DNA from: Rhabdornis inornatus
Taxonomy: Eukaryota; Chordata; Aves; Passeriformes; Rhabdornithidae
NCBI GenBank assembly: GCA_013397075.1
Contig: VWZS01008810.1
Coordinates: forward strand, 1,958,504 to 2,022,503
Reading direction: 5' to 3'
DNA length: 64,000 nucleotides
Shown here: in pieces, positions 23,266 through 35,137 of the stretch
Position numbering within the stretch: position 1 is the first letter of the stretch
Layout: every line of letters starts with the position of its first letter
Made by a program: the position numbers and the translations under genes
The notes under the pieces: generated by a model
The model's database searches: none
The model's input: only the letters and a program-made list of their open reading frames with translations
What the model was told of the DNA's origin: nothing

Positions 23266-24060
23266 TAAATGTACTGGCTGAGGGAGAGGAGTCCTTCCCT
23301 GTGAGACCCTGGGGTCCCTCCCATGGGAGACAGTTCTCTGTGAACTTCTCCAGTGTGGCTCCAATCTCACAAGTCCTGCCAAAACTGCTGTCATGTGAGT
23401 CCCTCCCATGGGCACACAGTCCTCCCAAAACTGCTGTGATGTGGGTCACTCTTCCATGGGCTGCAGCCCTCCAAGGACAGGCTGCTGCAGCCTGGAAGCA
23501 GGGTCCCTCTCTCCACCAGGTCTCCTACTGGATCACAGCCTCCTCCAGGCATCACCTGCTCCAGCACGGGCACCTTCCCCTGGGCTTTTGGTGGATCTCT
23601 GCACTTCCCGTGGATCCCCATGGGCTGTGGGTGGATCTCTGCATCCCCATGGATCCCCAAGGGCTGTGGGTGGATCTCTGCATCCCTGTGGATCCCCATG
23701 GGCTGCAGGGACAGAGCTGCTTCCCCATGGTCTCACCATGACCTGCAGAGGAATCTCAGCTCCTGAGCCTGCAGCACCTCCTGCCCTCCTTCTGCACTGA
23801 CCTCCATGTCTCCATGTTGTTTCCCCCACGTTATCACCTCCTCCTCTTCTTTGACTAGAAGGAAAAAAACTGCACCAACCACCTTTGTTTTGATTTCTTC
23901 TGATATATGTTATCACAGAGGTGTTACGAGCCTCTCTCATTGCCCAGCCTTGACCAGCAGCATGTCCATCCTCAGAACCATCAGGGATTGGCTCTGCTGG
24001 ACATGGTGGAAGCTTCCAGCAGCTTCTCACACCAGGCCAAACCAACACAATTACTAGGAT
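23266..24060. mobile_element. GC-rich avian interspersed repeat, probably LTR-type
   Basis: This block is GC-rich against an AT-rich background. It follows a pattern I remember from dispersed repeats in many bird genomes. Repeated phrases built on CCATGGGCTGCAGG and GGATCTCTGC come first, then CACCTCCTGCCC and CTTCTGCACTGACC. Next is ATGTTATCACAGAGG at about 23908, then GATTGGCTCTGCTGGACATG, and finally AAGCTTCCAGCAGCTTCTCA near 24010. I believe the family is an endogenous-retrovirus LTR but cannot confirm the class, the boundaries or the orientation. Long frames on both strands (167 codons plus at 23238-23741; 186 codons minus at 23533-24093) come from low stop density in GC-rich repeats and are not genes. 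No retroviral coding region flanks it, so it would be a solo copy. Confidence 0.6.
23581..23710. repeat. 39-bp minisatellite inside the interspersed repeat
   Basis: A 39-base unit of the form GGGCTGTGGGTGGATCTCTG followed by CATCCCCATGGATCCCCAA repeats just over three times. The first copy is divergent and the last ends in GGGCTGCAGG. The unit is an amplified piece of the surrounding repeat, and 39 bases being divisible by three keeps frames open on both strands. Confidence 0.85.
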
Positions 24061-26199
24061 TGAACAAATCCTAATACATAATCTTAAGTGCAACTAGGCA
24101 AAATGTGGCTATGACTTGCTAGGCTTTACTCATAGCTTAAACAGCAAGAGTTTAAAAGAGCTAAAAATAAAATCAAAGGGAAAAAAAATACCACCATTGT
24201 ACCACCGTTGTAAAATTAAAATCCAGAATTTAAGGGGCACAAGCTGTTTTGGTGCTATCTATCATATGCTAAAGTATTTATAGTACCTATAGACAAAATA
24301 AAGGGAGCATTTAGAATTGCACATCAGTCTTCACTTAGAAGTGCTTTATTTTGTCTAAGTCACACCCTAACATAATTGTAACATAGCATTTGAAGTTAAT
24401 TATACTGTATGTAGGAAACACCCTGGATTTTATTGCAAGGCTGAATATGCCAAAGGTTGGATACTTCCACTGCCAGCAGCTAGTAACACAGTAAGAAAGT
24501 ACAGCTTCCTTTAAAACAGGATAAAACAAGAATTTTTATAGACATAGTGAAAATATACATATATTCATGAGTCAGTGGAATGAGTCACAAAAACTGTGTT
24601 TTCACTTGAGATGAAGCAACTTTAACTCTTCTTACTGAATTTTAGATAGGTCAGTCATATTTTTTTGTTGTAACTAGTTTTATGATACTCTCTTCCTGCT
24701 TCTCTTTTACATACCTTGTGAATAAAGATCACAGTTCTCAGGGTTTGTTTAGATCTGGAAAATTCACATCTCAGACAGAAAAGCGATTAGACGACCTCTT
24801 TCAGCTCAAAGAAAAATATTTTATTTTAGGAGAAGAAACAAAATAGTATAAAATATAAAATTGTTACAGAACAAACATAAAACTAGAAGTTATAAGTTTG
24901 TTAGAAAAGATCTGATAGCTACCTTCTCTAACTGCTTCTTAAGATACTCACCAGTGTGACACTTTTCAATGAATAGGGAATGAGGTGGCTTAAATTGTAA
25001 TATGCCCTGAAAATACAGCACTGGTATTTCTGGTTCCCAAAAAATTCTGGTGCACTCAAGAGCCTTAGTGTGATCCTCTAAAGAAAGCTCTGTAAGGATC
25101 TGATTCTTGTTTACTCTCTACCTTTGGCAGTTTACTAGACTAATAGAAAAGTAACTGGATCCATGAATATAACTGGCAATTATAAGAACCGCAAGAGCAG
25201 AATTATATTCCTTAGGAAAATTTGCACCTTTCATGAAATAACCCAATTTGATTAAAAGAAAAACAAAACCAAAAGGAAATGCAAACACTACGATTAAATT
25301 CTTTACACTTAGTAGTCTTGCACTGATTTCCCTCACCCTTTAGCATGTACATACAAACTGTGTACAATAATCCTTGCTGGAATATGCTTAGTAAAGATTT
25401 GGTGAATATCAACCGCTGGAATTTTATTACTCTGGTGCATTAGTAATTGTTGCAGTGAAAATTCCTGATTTTTCAAAAATAAATGGTGCATAAAAACACA
25501 TAAAAGCTCAGCTAATATGACTGAACTTGCTCAAGAACATGGCCCGGCTCAACCAATGGAACTAGTTTTTTATTCAGCAGAGACCTCTTAAATTCACTGC
25601 CTCACTACACAGTAAATCTGCTCTTTTAGCAGGTTTTTCTTTTAGCAGGTAGTCAGTTAAGGGGGGGACAGGTGTCCTCATGATATATATCTTTGCAGTG
25701 AAGTGTATGTTCTCACAACATTTCAGTTATCTTTAAATATCATCACATATTATTTAAAGAGTGGTGTCCTAATTAAGTTTATGATTTCCTAGGGTAGCAT
25801 GATTATATTTTTAACCATATAGATGGTGAGAGAAGAATACTTCTATTAGCAACTCTCTCTTTTCACACTCTCAATGCTATATATTTTAACCAGAGAAGAA
25901 ATATACCCTCTCATTGTAATTCTTACCCTTTACTCTTCCATTAACTCATACCAGCACCTGAATGTGGATAAATAAAGGAACACCATAAAGTTATCATTTA
26001 GAAATTTAGGGTAAGTGGCAAATAGAGCATTTAAAATGTAAAAACATTACATTCCTGATTTTCAGTGTTAGGGGAATTCCATAGCCTAAATAGCAAAAAG
26101 GACATAGGTGCATTTCAGGTGACAGAACACAAACAGACCTGTAACATTTATTGGATTAATTTTTAATTTCTGAGCCTCAGAGTGATGACATTCATTGCT
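24061..26199. other. unique AT-rich noncoding stretch
   Basis: No gene, RNA or recognised repeat. A short direct duplication of TCTTTTAGCAGG lies near 25622-25650. The minus-strand frames at 25118-25412 are hydrophobic but show no recognisable protein and overlap one another in different frames. Confidence 0.5.
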
Positions 26200-26720
26200 G
26201 TAAAGAAATAGAAAAAGGACACCACATTATTTTATCAAGTGTATGCCATAGAAGCCTAATTTTTAATTAAATTCCCTACAATTTAGGGATCATAATAACC
26301 AAATAATTGAAGTATTAGATGATTCTGAAATGTAAACCTTATTTCTAATGTAGGCATTAAAATGCCGTTATAAACAACCATATTATTCTTAATTGAATTT
26401 GTAAAAATCTCCATTATTTAAAAAATAATACATGTACTAATGGGATTTGATAAGATTACTGTAACTGAACACTGCTATGAGCTCCAAATCCTAGGAACAC
26501 TGTATATATTGCAGATGAATTAGCTGTTCTTAAATTAAGGAATATTGCAGTCAGTAATGGTATGACATTCTTTTTTATGGCTGTGGCTTGGGTTATAATG
26601 TGACAGAAAAAAAATGTAATGTTTCCAAAATGACTGTTTTTAGATTTGTGTTGCCTGAGGTAGTTCAGCTGAACAATAAACTATAATTTGATTGATGGAA
26701 AATTGAAGTGGTTCATCTAA
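26200..26720. other. candidate conserved noncoding element
   Basis: Non-repetitive, stop-dense sequence full of homeodomain-type words (TAATTTTTAATTAAATT, AATAATTGAAG, CTTAATTGAATTTG) and a long even texture without simple repeats. It resembles deeply conserved vertebrate enhancers, but conservation cannot be judged here. Confidence 0.3.
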
Positions 26721-29090
26721 CTTGCCAGTCTGTCTTACCCAAGGCTTTGGTTTTGCATGTATGATGATGTATCATGGTTTTAGAGATAATGTTGTTTGTA
26801 TTATACATGCGATTTTTTTTACATGTAAAAATGAAGACTTCATTACCCAGTAAAGATCAAAATATTGTATGGATTAGCAAGGAATCAGATTTGTTTGAGA
26901 ATGGATTTTTACACCAAAATGTACTCTCTTTGTGAAACCAGATGATAAATAACATATAGGATCAAAGTGCCTTTATTTTCATGAGCAAATCAGCCATATC
27001 ACCGGTTATGAAATTATTAACTTAAAGGAAAGGTGACATATTCACCCAAGAGAAACAATCAGAGAGTGGTAGCTTTCCCTTCATCCAGAATTAATCCTGT
27101 GAAATAGCAGACCAGTCAGCAGAAATATTTTTAAAAGAGCAATAACATTTTTATAGATAAATTAATATATAGTTTTGGAAGAAAAAAACACATTAATGAG
27201 AAAATAATAGAGATACTATTAAATACATATTGGTAACCTTTATATAGGGTTTGGCTTTTTTTTTTTTTAATTACTGATGCAGTGTGTGCCCAGCAGCAGC
27301 TTTAGAAAAATTACTCTGTGATTTTTTTAGCATCTGTGAGGACATTTTAAATTGCTTAAACCAGTCAGTCACCAGCCATTTTTTTCCTTAACTATTTTGC
27401 ATCAAGAAGGATGTTTGTCCTCTGCTCTTCTGTCATCAAACTAGTAACACCAGGCATCTCTAAAAAGCTAAAAAATAAATTATGGCATCTAGTTTCAGCT
27501 GCTTAAGGAAGCAAAGTTTGAGGAAAGGATCATATAGCGGAGAGTATGATTATAATGTCATGTTTTGATTCCTTTTTTCCCCTTCATTTTCATTCAAGAG
27601 GAAAGGCCAGCTGTTGAGGCATTTTGAACAAGGGTCTTCCTTATTCTTTTTCTTCCTCCCTAAGAACATGAAACAGGGAATATTGGCTTTCCAAGTGAAA
27701 CTGTAACACTTGAACTTGAAGAAATAGGCGTATTACATCTCTCTCTGCTATTTATTACCCTGCAGAACACTAAACAAGGCTATGATCAAACAAAACTGTG
27801 GTAATCCAGTCTTCTGGGAGATTTAATTGGCATACTACACTCTTTATTTTTTCTACACGATGTCCTGAATTACAGACGTTCAAGAGTTGGGCTTAAGCAG
27901 CAGATAGAGCTTCTTATCATTACATAGAAATGCAGGGAAATTGTATTTGAAACTATCCTTGAAGTAACAGAAGATCTGTCTGTAATGAGATTTCCAAAAT
28001 TACTGTAGGGAATTCTCTATAGTGGAAGTGCTTTCTTCTTGGGTCATTACATTGCCATAAGTCTTAATTTTCCAGGCATTTTATTCCTTTTCCCTCTGTG
28101 TCATGCTTTTTATCAGGGTTCAAATCTGGAAACGCCATTGTCTTTTCAAAACTGCTGCTTAAAACTGAATCATAAGTTCAAGGAAATGAACAGAGATGAT
28201 GCATCAACAGTAGGATTGGCCTTTCTCTGTTAGAAAAATAAAACAAACCAACCAAAACAAACAAAAACATGAAGAAAAGTCGACAGCTTTTCTGTATTTT
28301 TCAAAGTAAATCAAAGACTGATGGAGCACTAAAACTGCTTTATTTATTTATTTATTTATTTATTAAGGAATATGGTGAGAAATCTAATCATGGAAAGAAA
28401 AGAATCAAACATACAATGGGAGAAGAAATTTTGAGTCTTCTATTCAAATTACAGAAAAAACACTATGTAGTTAGCCTTTTATAGCTATTAACTCTATCTG
28501 AAAATTATTTAGGATTATTTTTTTACTACAATATGTTTAGAAGGACTTCAGACTCTTACTGCTTGGTAAATCAGTGAGTTAGGAATGTCCTTCCAGCTTC
28601 CAGAAAAATGTAGTAACTGAAAACTTATTTCCAGTTCCTCAGCTGGGACTAATCAACATAATATTTCATCTGAACTAGTTTTTCTTTCATCCTAATATCA
28701 ATAATGTTTACTGATAGGCATATTTATTTTGGGGAAATCATCCGAGGGAAACAACTCAAGAAGGGTTAGTAGAAGGAATATTAGTTGGTGACCATGAGAT
28801 CAGCACTATTTTGGAGACAAGAAAAGGCAAATTTACGAAGTGAGGGGTCAGAGCCAGCAATAGGGAACTATTCATAACAGTACACCTTGGTAATGGCTAA
28901 AGTTCCTGCCATCTTTCAATGACTCAATGAAACTAAAAGTACACTAAAGAAAAAAAAAATAGGCCGAAGAAAAACAGCTGCTTTTCCTGAGAACATCAGA
29001 AAGGGGGAAGAGAGAGTTAAACCAAAAGTAAATATTGTTCCAAGTAATAGTAGTGTGAAATTGGTCCTGAATGTCTCAAGTTGGTGGGGG
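26721..29090. other. unique AT-rich noncoding stretch
   Basis: No gene recognised. A (TTTA)n microsatellite of about 26 bases occupies 28339-28364. The frames at 28039-28233 and 28269-28484 have no identifiable product; the second crosses the microsatellite. Confidence 0.5.
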
Positions 29091-29293
29091 GAAAAAAAAC
29101 AAAAAAACAACAAAAAAAAACCAAAACAAAACAAAAAAACAAAAACAAAAACAAAAACACAAACAAACAAACAAAAAAAAAAAACAAAAAAAACAAAACA
29201 AAACAAAACAAAAAAAAACAAAAAAACAAACAAACAAAAAAACTAACAAAAAAAACCACAAAACAAACAAACAAACAAAAAAACAAAAAAAAA
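29091..29293. repeat. (AAAC)n-type A/C low-complexity tract
   Basis: About 200 bases composed only of A and C after a GGGGG start, mainly AAAC, AAAAC and longer A runs, with a single T. It gives several overlapping Lys/Gln/Asn-rich frames on the plus strand and Phe/Cys/Val-rich frames on the minus strand, all products of composition. Confidence 0.93.
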
Positions 29294-32200
29294 GGAATCT
29301 TTTAATTGCTTGGTCCTAGGAAATCTTGAATAGTCTTCTAGTTAAAGCAGTGGGATTAAAGCCAACCTGCTTTTAAGATACTTCAGGCACTTTACATTTC
29401 CTAGCAAACTCCATCCCAGCTTGACTTTAAAACATTACCTTCTTTGTTGCCATACTTTGTTCCCATTATATATGACTCTGCTTATGCATGTTCTGAGAGG
29501 GTTATGCACATGTAAATCCTCTTTCTGTAAGGTCTCTTCTCTTTATCCATGACACATCTTACTGTTATGTTTAGCACTTTTGACTTGTAAGAGCTTCAGA
29601 CCTCAAGTTCTTAAGCTCAGCTTGACAATATTAAAGGTTTTTTAACAAAAGTTACATTACTACTTTATTCCCATATCAAAATAGATCCTTCTGAAATCCC
29701 AGACCTTATTGACTGTCCTACTTTTTCATATTTTCCCTTTAATTTAAATTGAATCTACTTTTTAATTAACTCGATGTTAATTACTTAAAGTTACTTTCAC
29801 CAAAAGTGCTTCTCGGGGATAGTTGATTAAGAAACATATCAGCTAAACAGTTCTAGGAATACCAAGTTCCTTTGGCTATTAGTTGCATTTGTTCTCCATC
29901 ATATACCTTGAGAATTAAAATTTCTCAGTGTCCTAACTGTTGAGAATAGTGTTTCTCTCCATTTTACAGTCTACAGATAGCTCTATCCATAGATTTAGTC
30001 CTATCTGATTACCTGGGTGCAGAGGAGAGTTCTGTCATTAATTATCCCAAGTAAATTTCTCCAGCTTCCCAAAAAGTGACCTTGGCATTTTTTATACGTC
30101 TATTCCTTCTTGTTTTTTCTTAATATTTTTTTCACATGCTGTGTTTTTCTGCCATTTTTCCCCTTTTGTCAGTATTTCTGGATAAGCCCAGGTGTGTATT
30201 TAATACTTCTTTTCTTCTCCAGGGAACTTATTAATCCTTTTGTCCCCGAATGTCTGTTTCCTGTTCTGTGTCACTAGTTCAGGATTCTCTAATTTGCTGT
30301 ACAGGTTTCTGGCAATTAAGGCTTCTTCAAAAACCATTTTAAAAAAATCTGCAAAATTAGCTAAAAAAAAATTAATTGAGCGCCTACAGTGGTAATTCAA
30401 TTGTCATGGTACCTCAGTGTCTTGCTAACATGCAGAAAATTTTAGATTGGAAGGTTCCAATCTTTGCAGGTGCAAATAACCAAGTCAGACTGACTAAATG
30501 TTTATCCAAGGTCAAACTGGAAGTTCTTATAGAAGGATAAAAATATTTATTGCAGTTTTCATGTACCTCCAGTCCCTTGCTTTAATCAGAATATTTACCC
30601 ACCCTCCACCTGCCTGCAAGACAGAGTATAGAAATACTGTGGGACTGACTATTCAAAGAGCAATAGGGAAAGAGTCTCAATATGCAATGGCCTGTCAAAC
30701 TTTGTGACAGTTCACCCTTCACTTTTTCCTGGTAGTTATTGTCACAGCCATCTGTATGCTGATTTGTTTAAAACATAGTTTGTAGAATATGCAACCAAGC
30801 ATCTGATCCTTAATGTACACATCTAAATTCCTTGAGCTCTTTGAACATTAGAGAAAAGCAACCATTTGTGACTTTTTAATTGGTGTCAGTTGGCTGTATC
30901 ATTGTTACTACATGACATATGTTACAAGGACTTTTCCTGCTGAAGGTAGGTGCATAGAATGTCACTTTACATTTTTTGCAAGTAGCCAGTATCTCATCAG
31001 CTTTGCATAGCACATCATTAGCAACATCACACAGTGTGACAGTATATTGTGCCCAAATATAAAATGTTGAGTCCTTAGCTGAAAATATATTATTCTTAGG
31101 TTGGAAAGCAGTTTCTATATCATAATGCAGGTTCCTGAACCAAAATAATCTTGTGGTTTGTCACAAAATTGCAAGCTGACAGATTCTACATGGGAATCTT
31201 TTACATTTATTCACATCACTAACACATTGCAAACAGTTCTCTCTCATTTGTTTTGACCTAAGGTCCTCTTAATCCTGTATGAGTGCCAGCAGGCTACTTC
31301 CAAGAAACTAATATAGAAACAGATTTTTGATTTAAAGAATTTTTTTTAGAATATCAAATATCCATGCCCTCTTTCTAGTTGGTTGAAGAACATAAAAAGT
31401 TATGTTGGTTTATATTTATATTTTAAAATTTTATAAATTTTTAAGAGGTATAGCTTCAATTCATATTATTTGTACTTTGCTATGTCCCCAGACAATGAGA
31501 CTATGTGCTCTCCCACTCCTATTAATTTGAAGAATAAGAACAGATTCTTTGATTTTAAGACCAGGTGAGCCTGTTTATCCTCAAAGAAGACATGATGTGG
31601 AATCTTGGATTCACTGAAAGCACTAGCAGTAACTTTTGCAGAACTGGGATCTCTCCCATTGTTCTATACATAGAATTCTATCTTAAATATGCAGGAGATT
31701 CCTGACAATATCTCAGGCTTTAAATTCAACTATCATTTTCTACACAACAGCTCATTTTCTGGGACTGCATAATTTCAAACCAAAACACATGCTTGCAACC
31801 ATTGGTAGAGTCTTTCTGAAGTACAATAAATATTCATACTGAAAACTCTACTAACTCAACAGACTGAATAGATTGAAAATCTTATTATAAATAAAATCAC
31901 AACTGTTATAATTTGTATATAACATAAGAGAGCATGCAGACATATAGACTTAAAATTCCTAGCCATAAAAACCTTATAAACCAAAATAAATTTATATAAA
32001 ACTTAATTATAAGCATATCTATAAATTTACGGCATTATAATTAGAGATTCTACATTTTAAAGATAACAGCATCAAGGCAATATACCTCTCTGCATTTAAA
32101 AATGCAGGTGAGACCTCTATTAAGCAAAGACTTGGGAACAGGGAAATACTGGGGGATATATGAACTGATTTTCTGAAAGAATGAAAAATATATATATTTT

Positions 32201-32922
32201 TTTAACCCCAGAAGTTGATATTCAGATAGGATTTCTGGGAGCAGGATTGATCCTCATGATATCTCACAGCTGTAACTAGGATTCTATAAGGTGGTTTTCC
32301 TTAGATATAAATGATGAAACTGACCTTACACTGATCAGAATATCAAAGGTTGGACAACCTATCTGAATAATCTGTTAGTTAAACCCAATTGCATTAAACC
32401 AAATTCAGAGCATGAATGTGACAATTTGTGACCAAGTACCAGTTTCCTATTCGGAGAGATCAAAAATGCTAAGAGTTTTCCTTAAGAGCAGCATACTTTA
32501 TTGTTTCTGAGTGTAAAAATACTAGTATGAAGCACAAAAAAAAGATGTCACAAACAAGAGATGACTTTTAAAATTACCTTGCAAATGGCATTGCAAGACC
32601 CTCTGCCCCACGGGGAAGTTGAAAAACAGGGGACAGTATTTCTATAAATCTCTTTTTCTGAGGCCAAAAACACATTCTAAAAGTGCAGACGGAAAACTTG
32701 GGAAAGTTCAGTACAATTTATGGAGAAGCCAAAGCTGCAAAATATTAGACTTGGAATGCTTCAAACTGTACTGAAATTGAATGCACAGAATGTCTTCTTC
32801 AAGATACATTCTGGGGGAAGGTTTCACACACACAAAAAATAATATTAAAAAGTACTTTTCTGATGGTTAGAGGTAGCTGGAAAAGAAAATATGAAGGGGT
32901 CATCCTGTCCCACAAATAGAAG
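29294..32922. other. unique AT-rich noncoding stretch
   Basis: No gene, RNA or transposon recognised in 3.6 kb. 31.86-32.06 kb is extremely AT-rich. The small frames at 30200-30400 and 30498-30707 are unrecognised. Confidence 0.5.
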
Positions 32923-33030
32923 AACAAAAAAAAGATTTAAAAACTCAAACAAACAAAACCAAAAACAAAACAAACCCCCCCAAGCCCCCAAAAGAAAACA
33001 AAAACAAAGAAAGAAAGAAACCCAAAAACA
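32923..33030. repeat. A-rich tract with C and G interruptions
   Basis: About 108 bases dominated by AAAC and AAAG words with a short CCCCCC step. The opposed lysine/glutamine-rich and phenylalanine-rich frames over it are not genes. Confidence 0.85.
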
Positions 33031-33731
33031 AGCCTCACACAAAGGAAAAGCCCTGGAATACTTGATTTCCTTCTCATATTTGTGTGTTTCCTCAGACTTG
33101 GTTTCTTGTCACATTTCTTACTGCCCAGTCTGCTACTGCTGACGTGGTTATCCCAGGACAATCCCCTGTAGATGTTGTAAATGCTGCACTGGACTGGGTA
33201 AGTACCAAGCTTGCCAAGCTACCCTGAGGTCTGAAGGGGTTTGGGCCCCTATCTGCTTGAATAAAGCATGTAATGAGGAGTCTGACACGTGCTGAAAATC
33301 TCCTTAGAAGTTGAATTCACAATCACATTTTTCAGCAAAAGTGTATCTCTCAAGAGGCCAGCTTTGCTTCCTTGCCACATCTATGGTAGGGCCATTCTCC
33401 CCCCCTCACATCTTCATCCACAGCCTCTCATGCTCTGCCCGCTTCTTGTAGTTGCAGGTCAGCTCTTCCTTAGCCTGTCAGAAACCATTAAAAGGCCAGA
33501 CATGGAAGCAATATAGATCACAATCTATATACCACTTTGGGTTGTTGGCTTGTGCAGCACCTGTGAAGAACATTTAGGATTAAACGAGCACTTCTAGCCC
33601 ATGGACACTGACAGAACAGAAAATCAAAATGAGTCACAGGGCATTCATATTTTTCTTGGGTTACTGGAATCACTTGCAGAGGTTGCAAGTGTGGTATGTG
33701 AATCAAAGACTCATTTATGTTGGAAAAAAAC
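33031..33731. other. unassigned sequence upstream of the CR1 cluster
   Basis: No gene seen. The interval is somewhat richer in GC than its surroundings and may include decayed repeat sequence, but no family is recognisable. Confidence 0.45.
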
Positions 33732-33998
33732 TCTAAGATCATTGTAACCTAAAATTTCCAAGTCCACCATTAAACCATGTCCCTAAGTGCCATATCTACA
33801 AGTCTATGAAATACCTCAGGAGATGGTGACCTAAACACTTCACTGGGCAGCTTCTTCCAATGTTTGACAACTCTTCCAGTGAACAAATTTTTCCTAATAT
33901 TCTATCTAAACATCCCCTAGCACAACCTAAGGTCTCTTCCTCTCATCCGATCACATTTTTCTTGGTAGATGAGACTGACAACCATCTCACTACAAACC
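33732..33998 (-). mobile_element. CR1 LINE 3' fragment, minus strand
   Basis: Read on the plus strand this is the inverted CR1 3' region. It starts CTAAGATCATTG and continues through ACCATGTCCCTAAGTGCCA, ACTTCACTGGGCAGC, the stretch ending GAACAAATTTTTCCTAATAT, CTAAACATCCCC and the TTCCTCTCATCC block. It ends near CCATCTCACTACAAACC. The order matches avian CR1 copies throughout about 265 bases. The element is 5'-truncated and keeps only the last part of ORF2 plus the 3'UTR. It stands head to head with the plus-strand CR1 that begins about 120 bases later. Confidence 0.9.
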
Positions 33999-34120
33999 AG
34001 AAGGCATATCACTACAGTAGGAGTCAGTGAGGAATGAGAATGCTGAAGTGAGACAATGAGTAAGATCCAACCTGAGGAATGTTCCCTGCCTATGCCTCTT
34101 CCATCATTACCACTGCACTC
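33999..34120. other. short unassigned spacer between opposed CR1 copies
   Basis: About 120 bases with no clear CR1 match. It may be unique DNA or diverged CR1. Confidence 0.4.
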
Positions 34121-35098
34121 TGGGAACAACTGACCTGTCAGTCTCACCTCTGTGCGGGAATGTCACAGGACAGATCTTCCTAGAAGTTGTGCTAAGACAC
34201 AGGGAGGACAGGGAGGTGATTTGGGACAGCCAGCATGGTTCCACCTAGGGTAAGTCCTGCCTGACCAAGTTTAGTGGCCTTCTATGATGGGGTGACTATA
34301 TCAGTGGGCAAGTGATACAGCTTCCATTTATCTGGACTTTTATAAACTCTGACACAGTCCCCCACCATATTACTTCTGGTACCAGCACAGGCTGTTGGAT
34401 GAACAGATTGAGAGCAGCCCTGCCAAGAAGGACTTGGGAGTGCTGCTGGATGAGAGGCTGGATGTGACCCAGCAATGTGCACTCACAGTTCAGAAAGCCA
34501 AATGTATCCTGGGCTGCATCCAAAGCAGTGTGGCCAGCAGGGTGAGGGAGGGGATTCTGCCCCTCTGCTCTGCTCTGGTGAGACTCCACCTGCAGGGCTG
34601 CACTCAGCTCTGGGACATGCTGCATAGGAAGGACATGGACTTCTTTGAGAGAGTCCAAAGGAGAGGCACCAAGTCAATTAGAGAGATAAAGCACCTGTCC
34701 TATAAGGAAAGGTTAAGAGAATTGGGATTGTGCAGCCTGGAAACAAGGAGGCTTCGAAATTACCTAATTGCAGCCTGCCAGTATCTGAAGGGAGCCTACA
34801 AAGATGGAGAGGACTTTTTGCAAGGGCATGTAGTGACAAGGTAAGGGATAATGGTTTCAAACTGACAGGTTTAGGTTAGATGTCTGAAAAAAGTTCTTTA
34901 ATGTAAGGGTGGTGAGGCACTGGAACAGGATATCCATGGAAGTTCTAATTGTCCCATCTCTGAAAGTATTTAAGGCCAGGTTGGATGGGTCTCTGAGCAA
35001 CCAGGTCAAGTGAAGGGTGTCCCTGTACAAAGCAAGGGGGTTAGAACTAGATGATCTTCAAGGTCACTTCCAACTCAGACCATTCCATGATTCTATAA
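34121..35098 (+). mobile_element. CR1 LINE, plus strand, 5'-truncated with internal deletion
   Basis: The copy opens in the reverse transcriptase domain: the DNA at 34121-34150 encodes a broken form of the LINE motif NYRPVSLTSV, with a stop in place of the arginine. It continues through a degenerate counterpart of LDFSKAFDTVPH to about 34378. It then jumps directly to the CR1 segment normally several hundred bases further on (starting TACCAGCACAGGCTG), so the central RT region, including the catalytic aspartates, is missing. The rest follows CR1 through the 3'UTR to the tail ATTCCATGATTCTAT at 35082-35097. It cannot code for a working protein. Confidence 0.93.
34395..34844 (+). pseudogene. 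CR1 ORF2 C-terminal remnant (149-codon open frame)
   Basis: The frame encodes the region after the RT catalytic core in CR1 ORF2. Recognisable pieces in order are KDLGVLLDERLDVTQQCAL (near residue 12), CILGCIQSSVASR (about 37), ILPLCSALVRLHLQGCTQLW (about 54), ERVQRRGTKSIR (about 85), LSYKERLRELGLCSLETRRL (about 99) and YLKGAYKDGEDFLQGH (about 129). It stops before the usual end of ORF2. The first ATG is internal to the family protein, so it is not a real start. The open frame is a remnant of a dead LINE. Confidence 0.9.
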
Positions 35099-35137
35099 TC
35101 TTAGTGGTCTTTTCCAACCTAAATGATTCTGTGATTC
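35099..35137 (+). mobile_element. second CR1 3' tail abutting the first
   Basis: Directly after the first CR1 tail comes another CR1 ending: ATCTTAGTGGTCTTTTCCAA then CCTAAATGATTCTGTGATTC. This is the last part of a CR1 3'UTR plus tail. It suggests the larger copy inserted at or near the 3' end of an older CR1. Confidence 0.75.

Noticed and set aside
23238..24093. Overlapping 167- and 186-codon frames on opposite strands
   Set aside because: They lie inside a GC-rich interspersed repeat with a 39-bp minisatellite whose unit keeps frames open; no protein is recognisable.
28916..29319. Several Lys/Gln-rich and Phe-rich frames
   Set aside because: They are translations of an A/C-only low-complexity tract.
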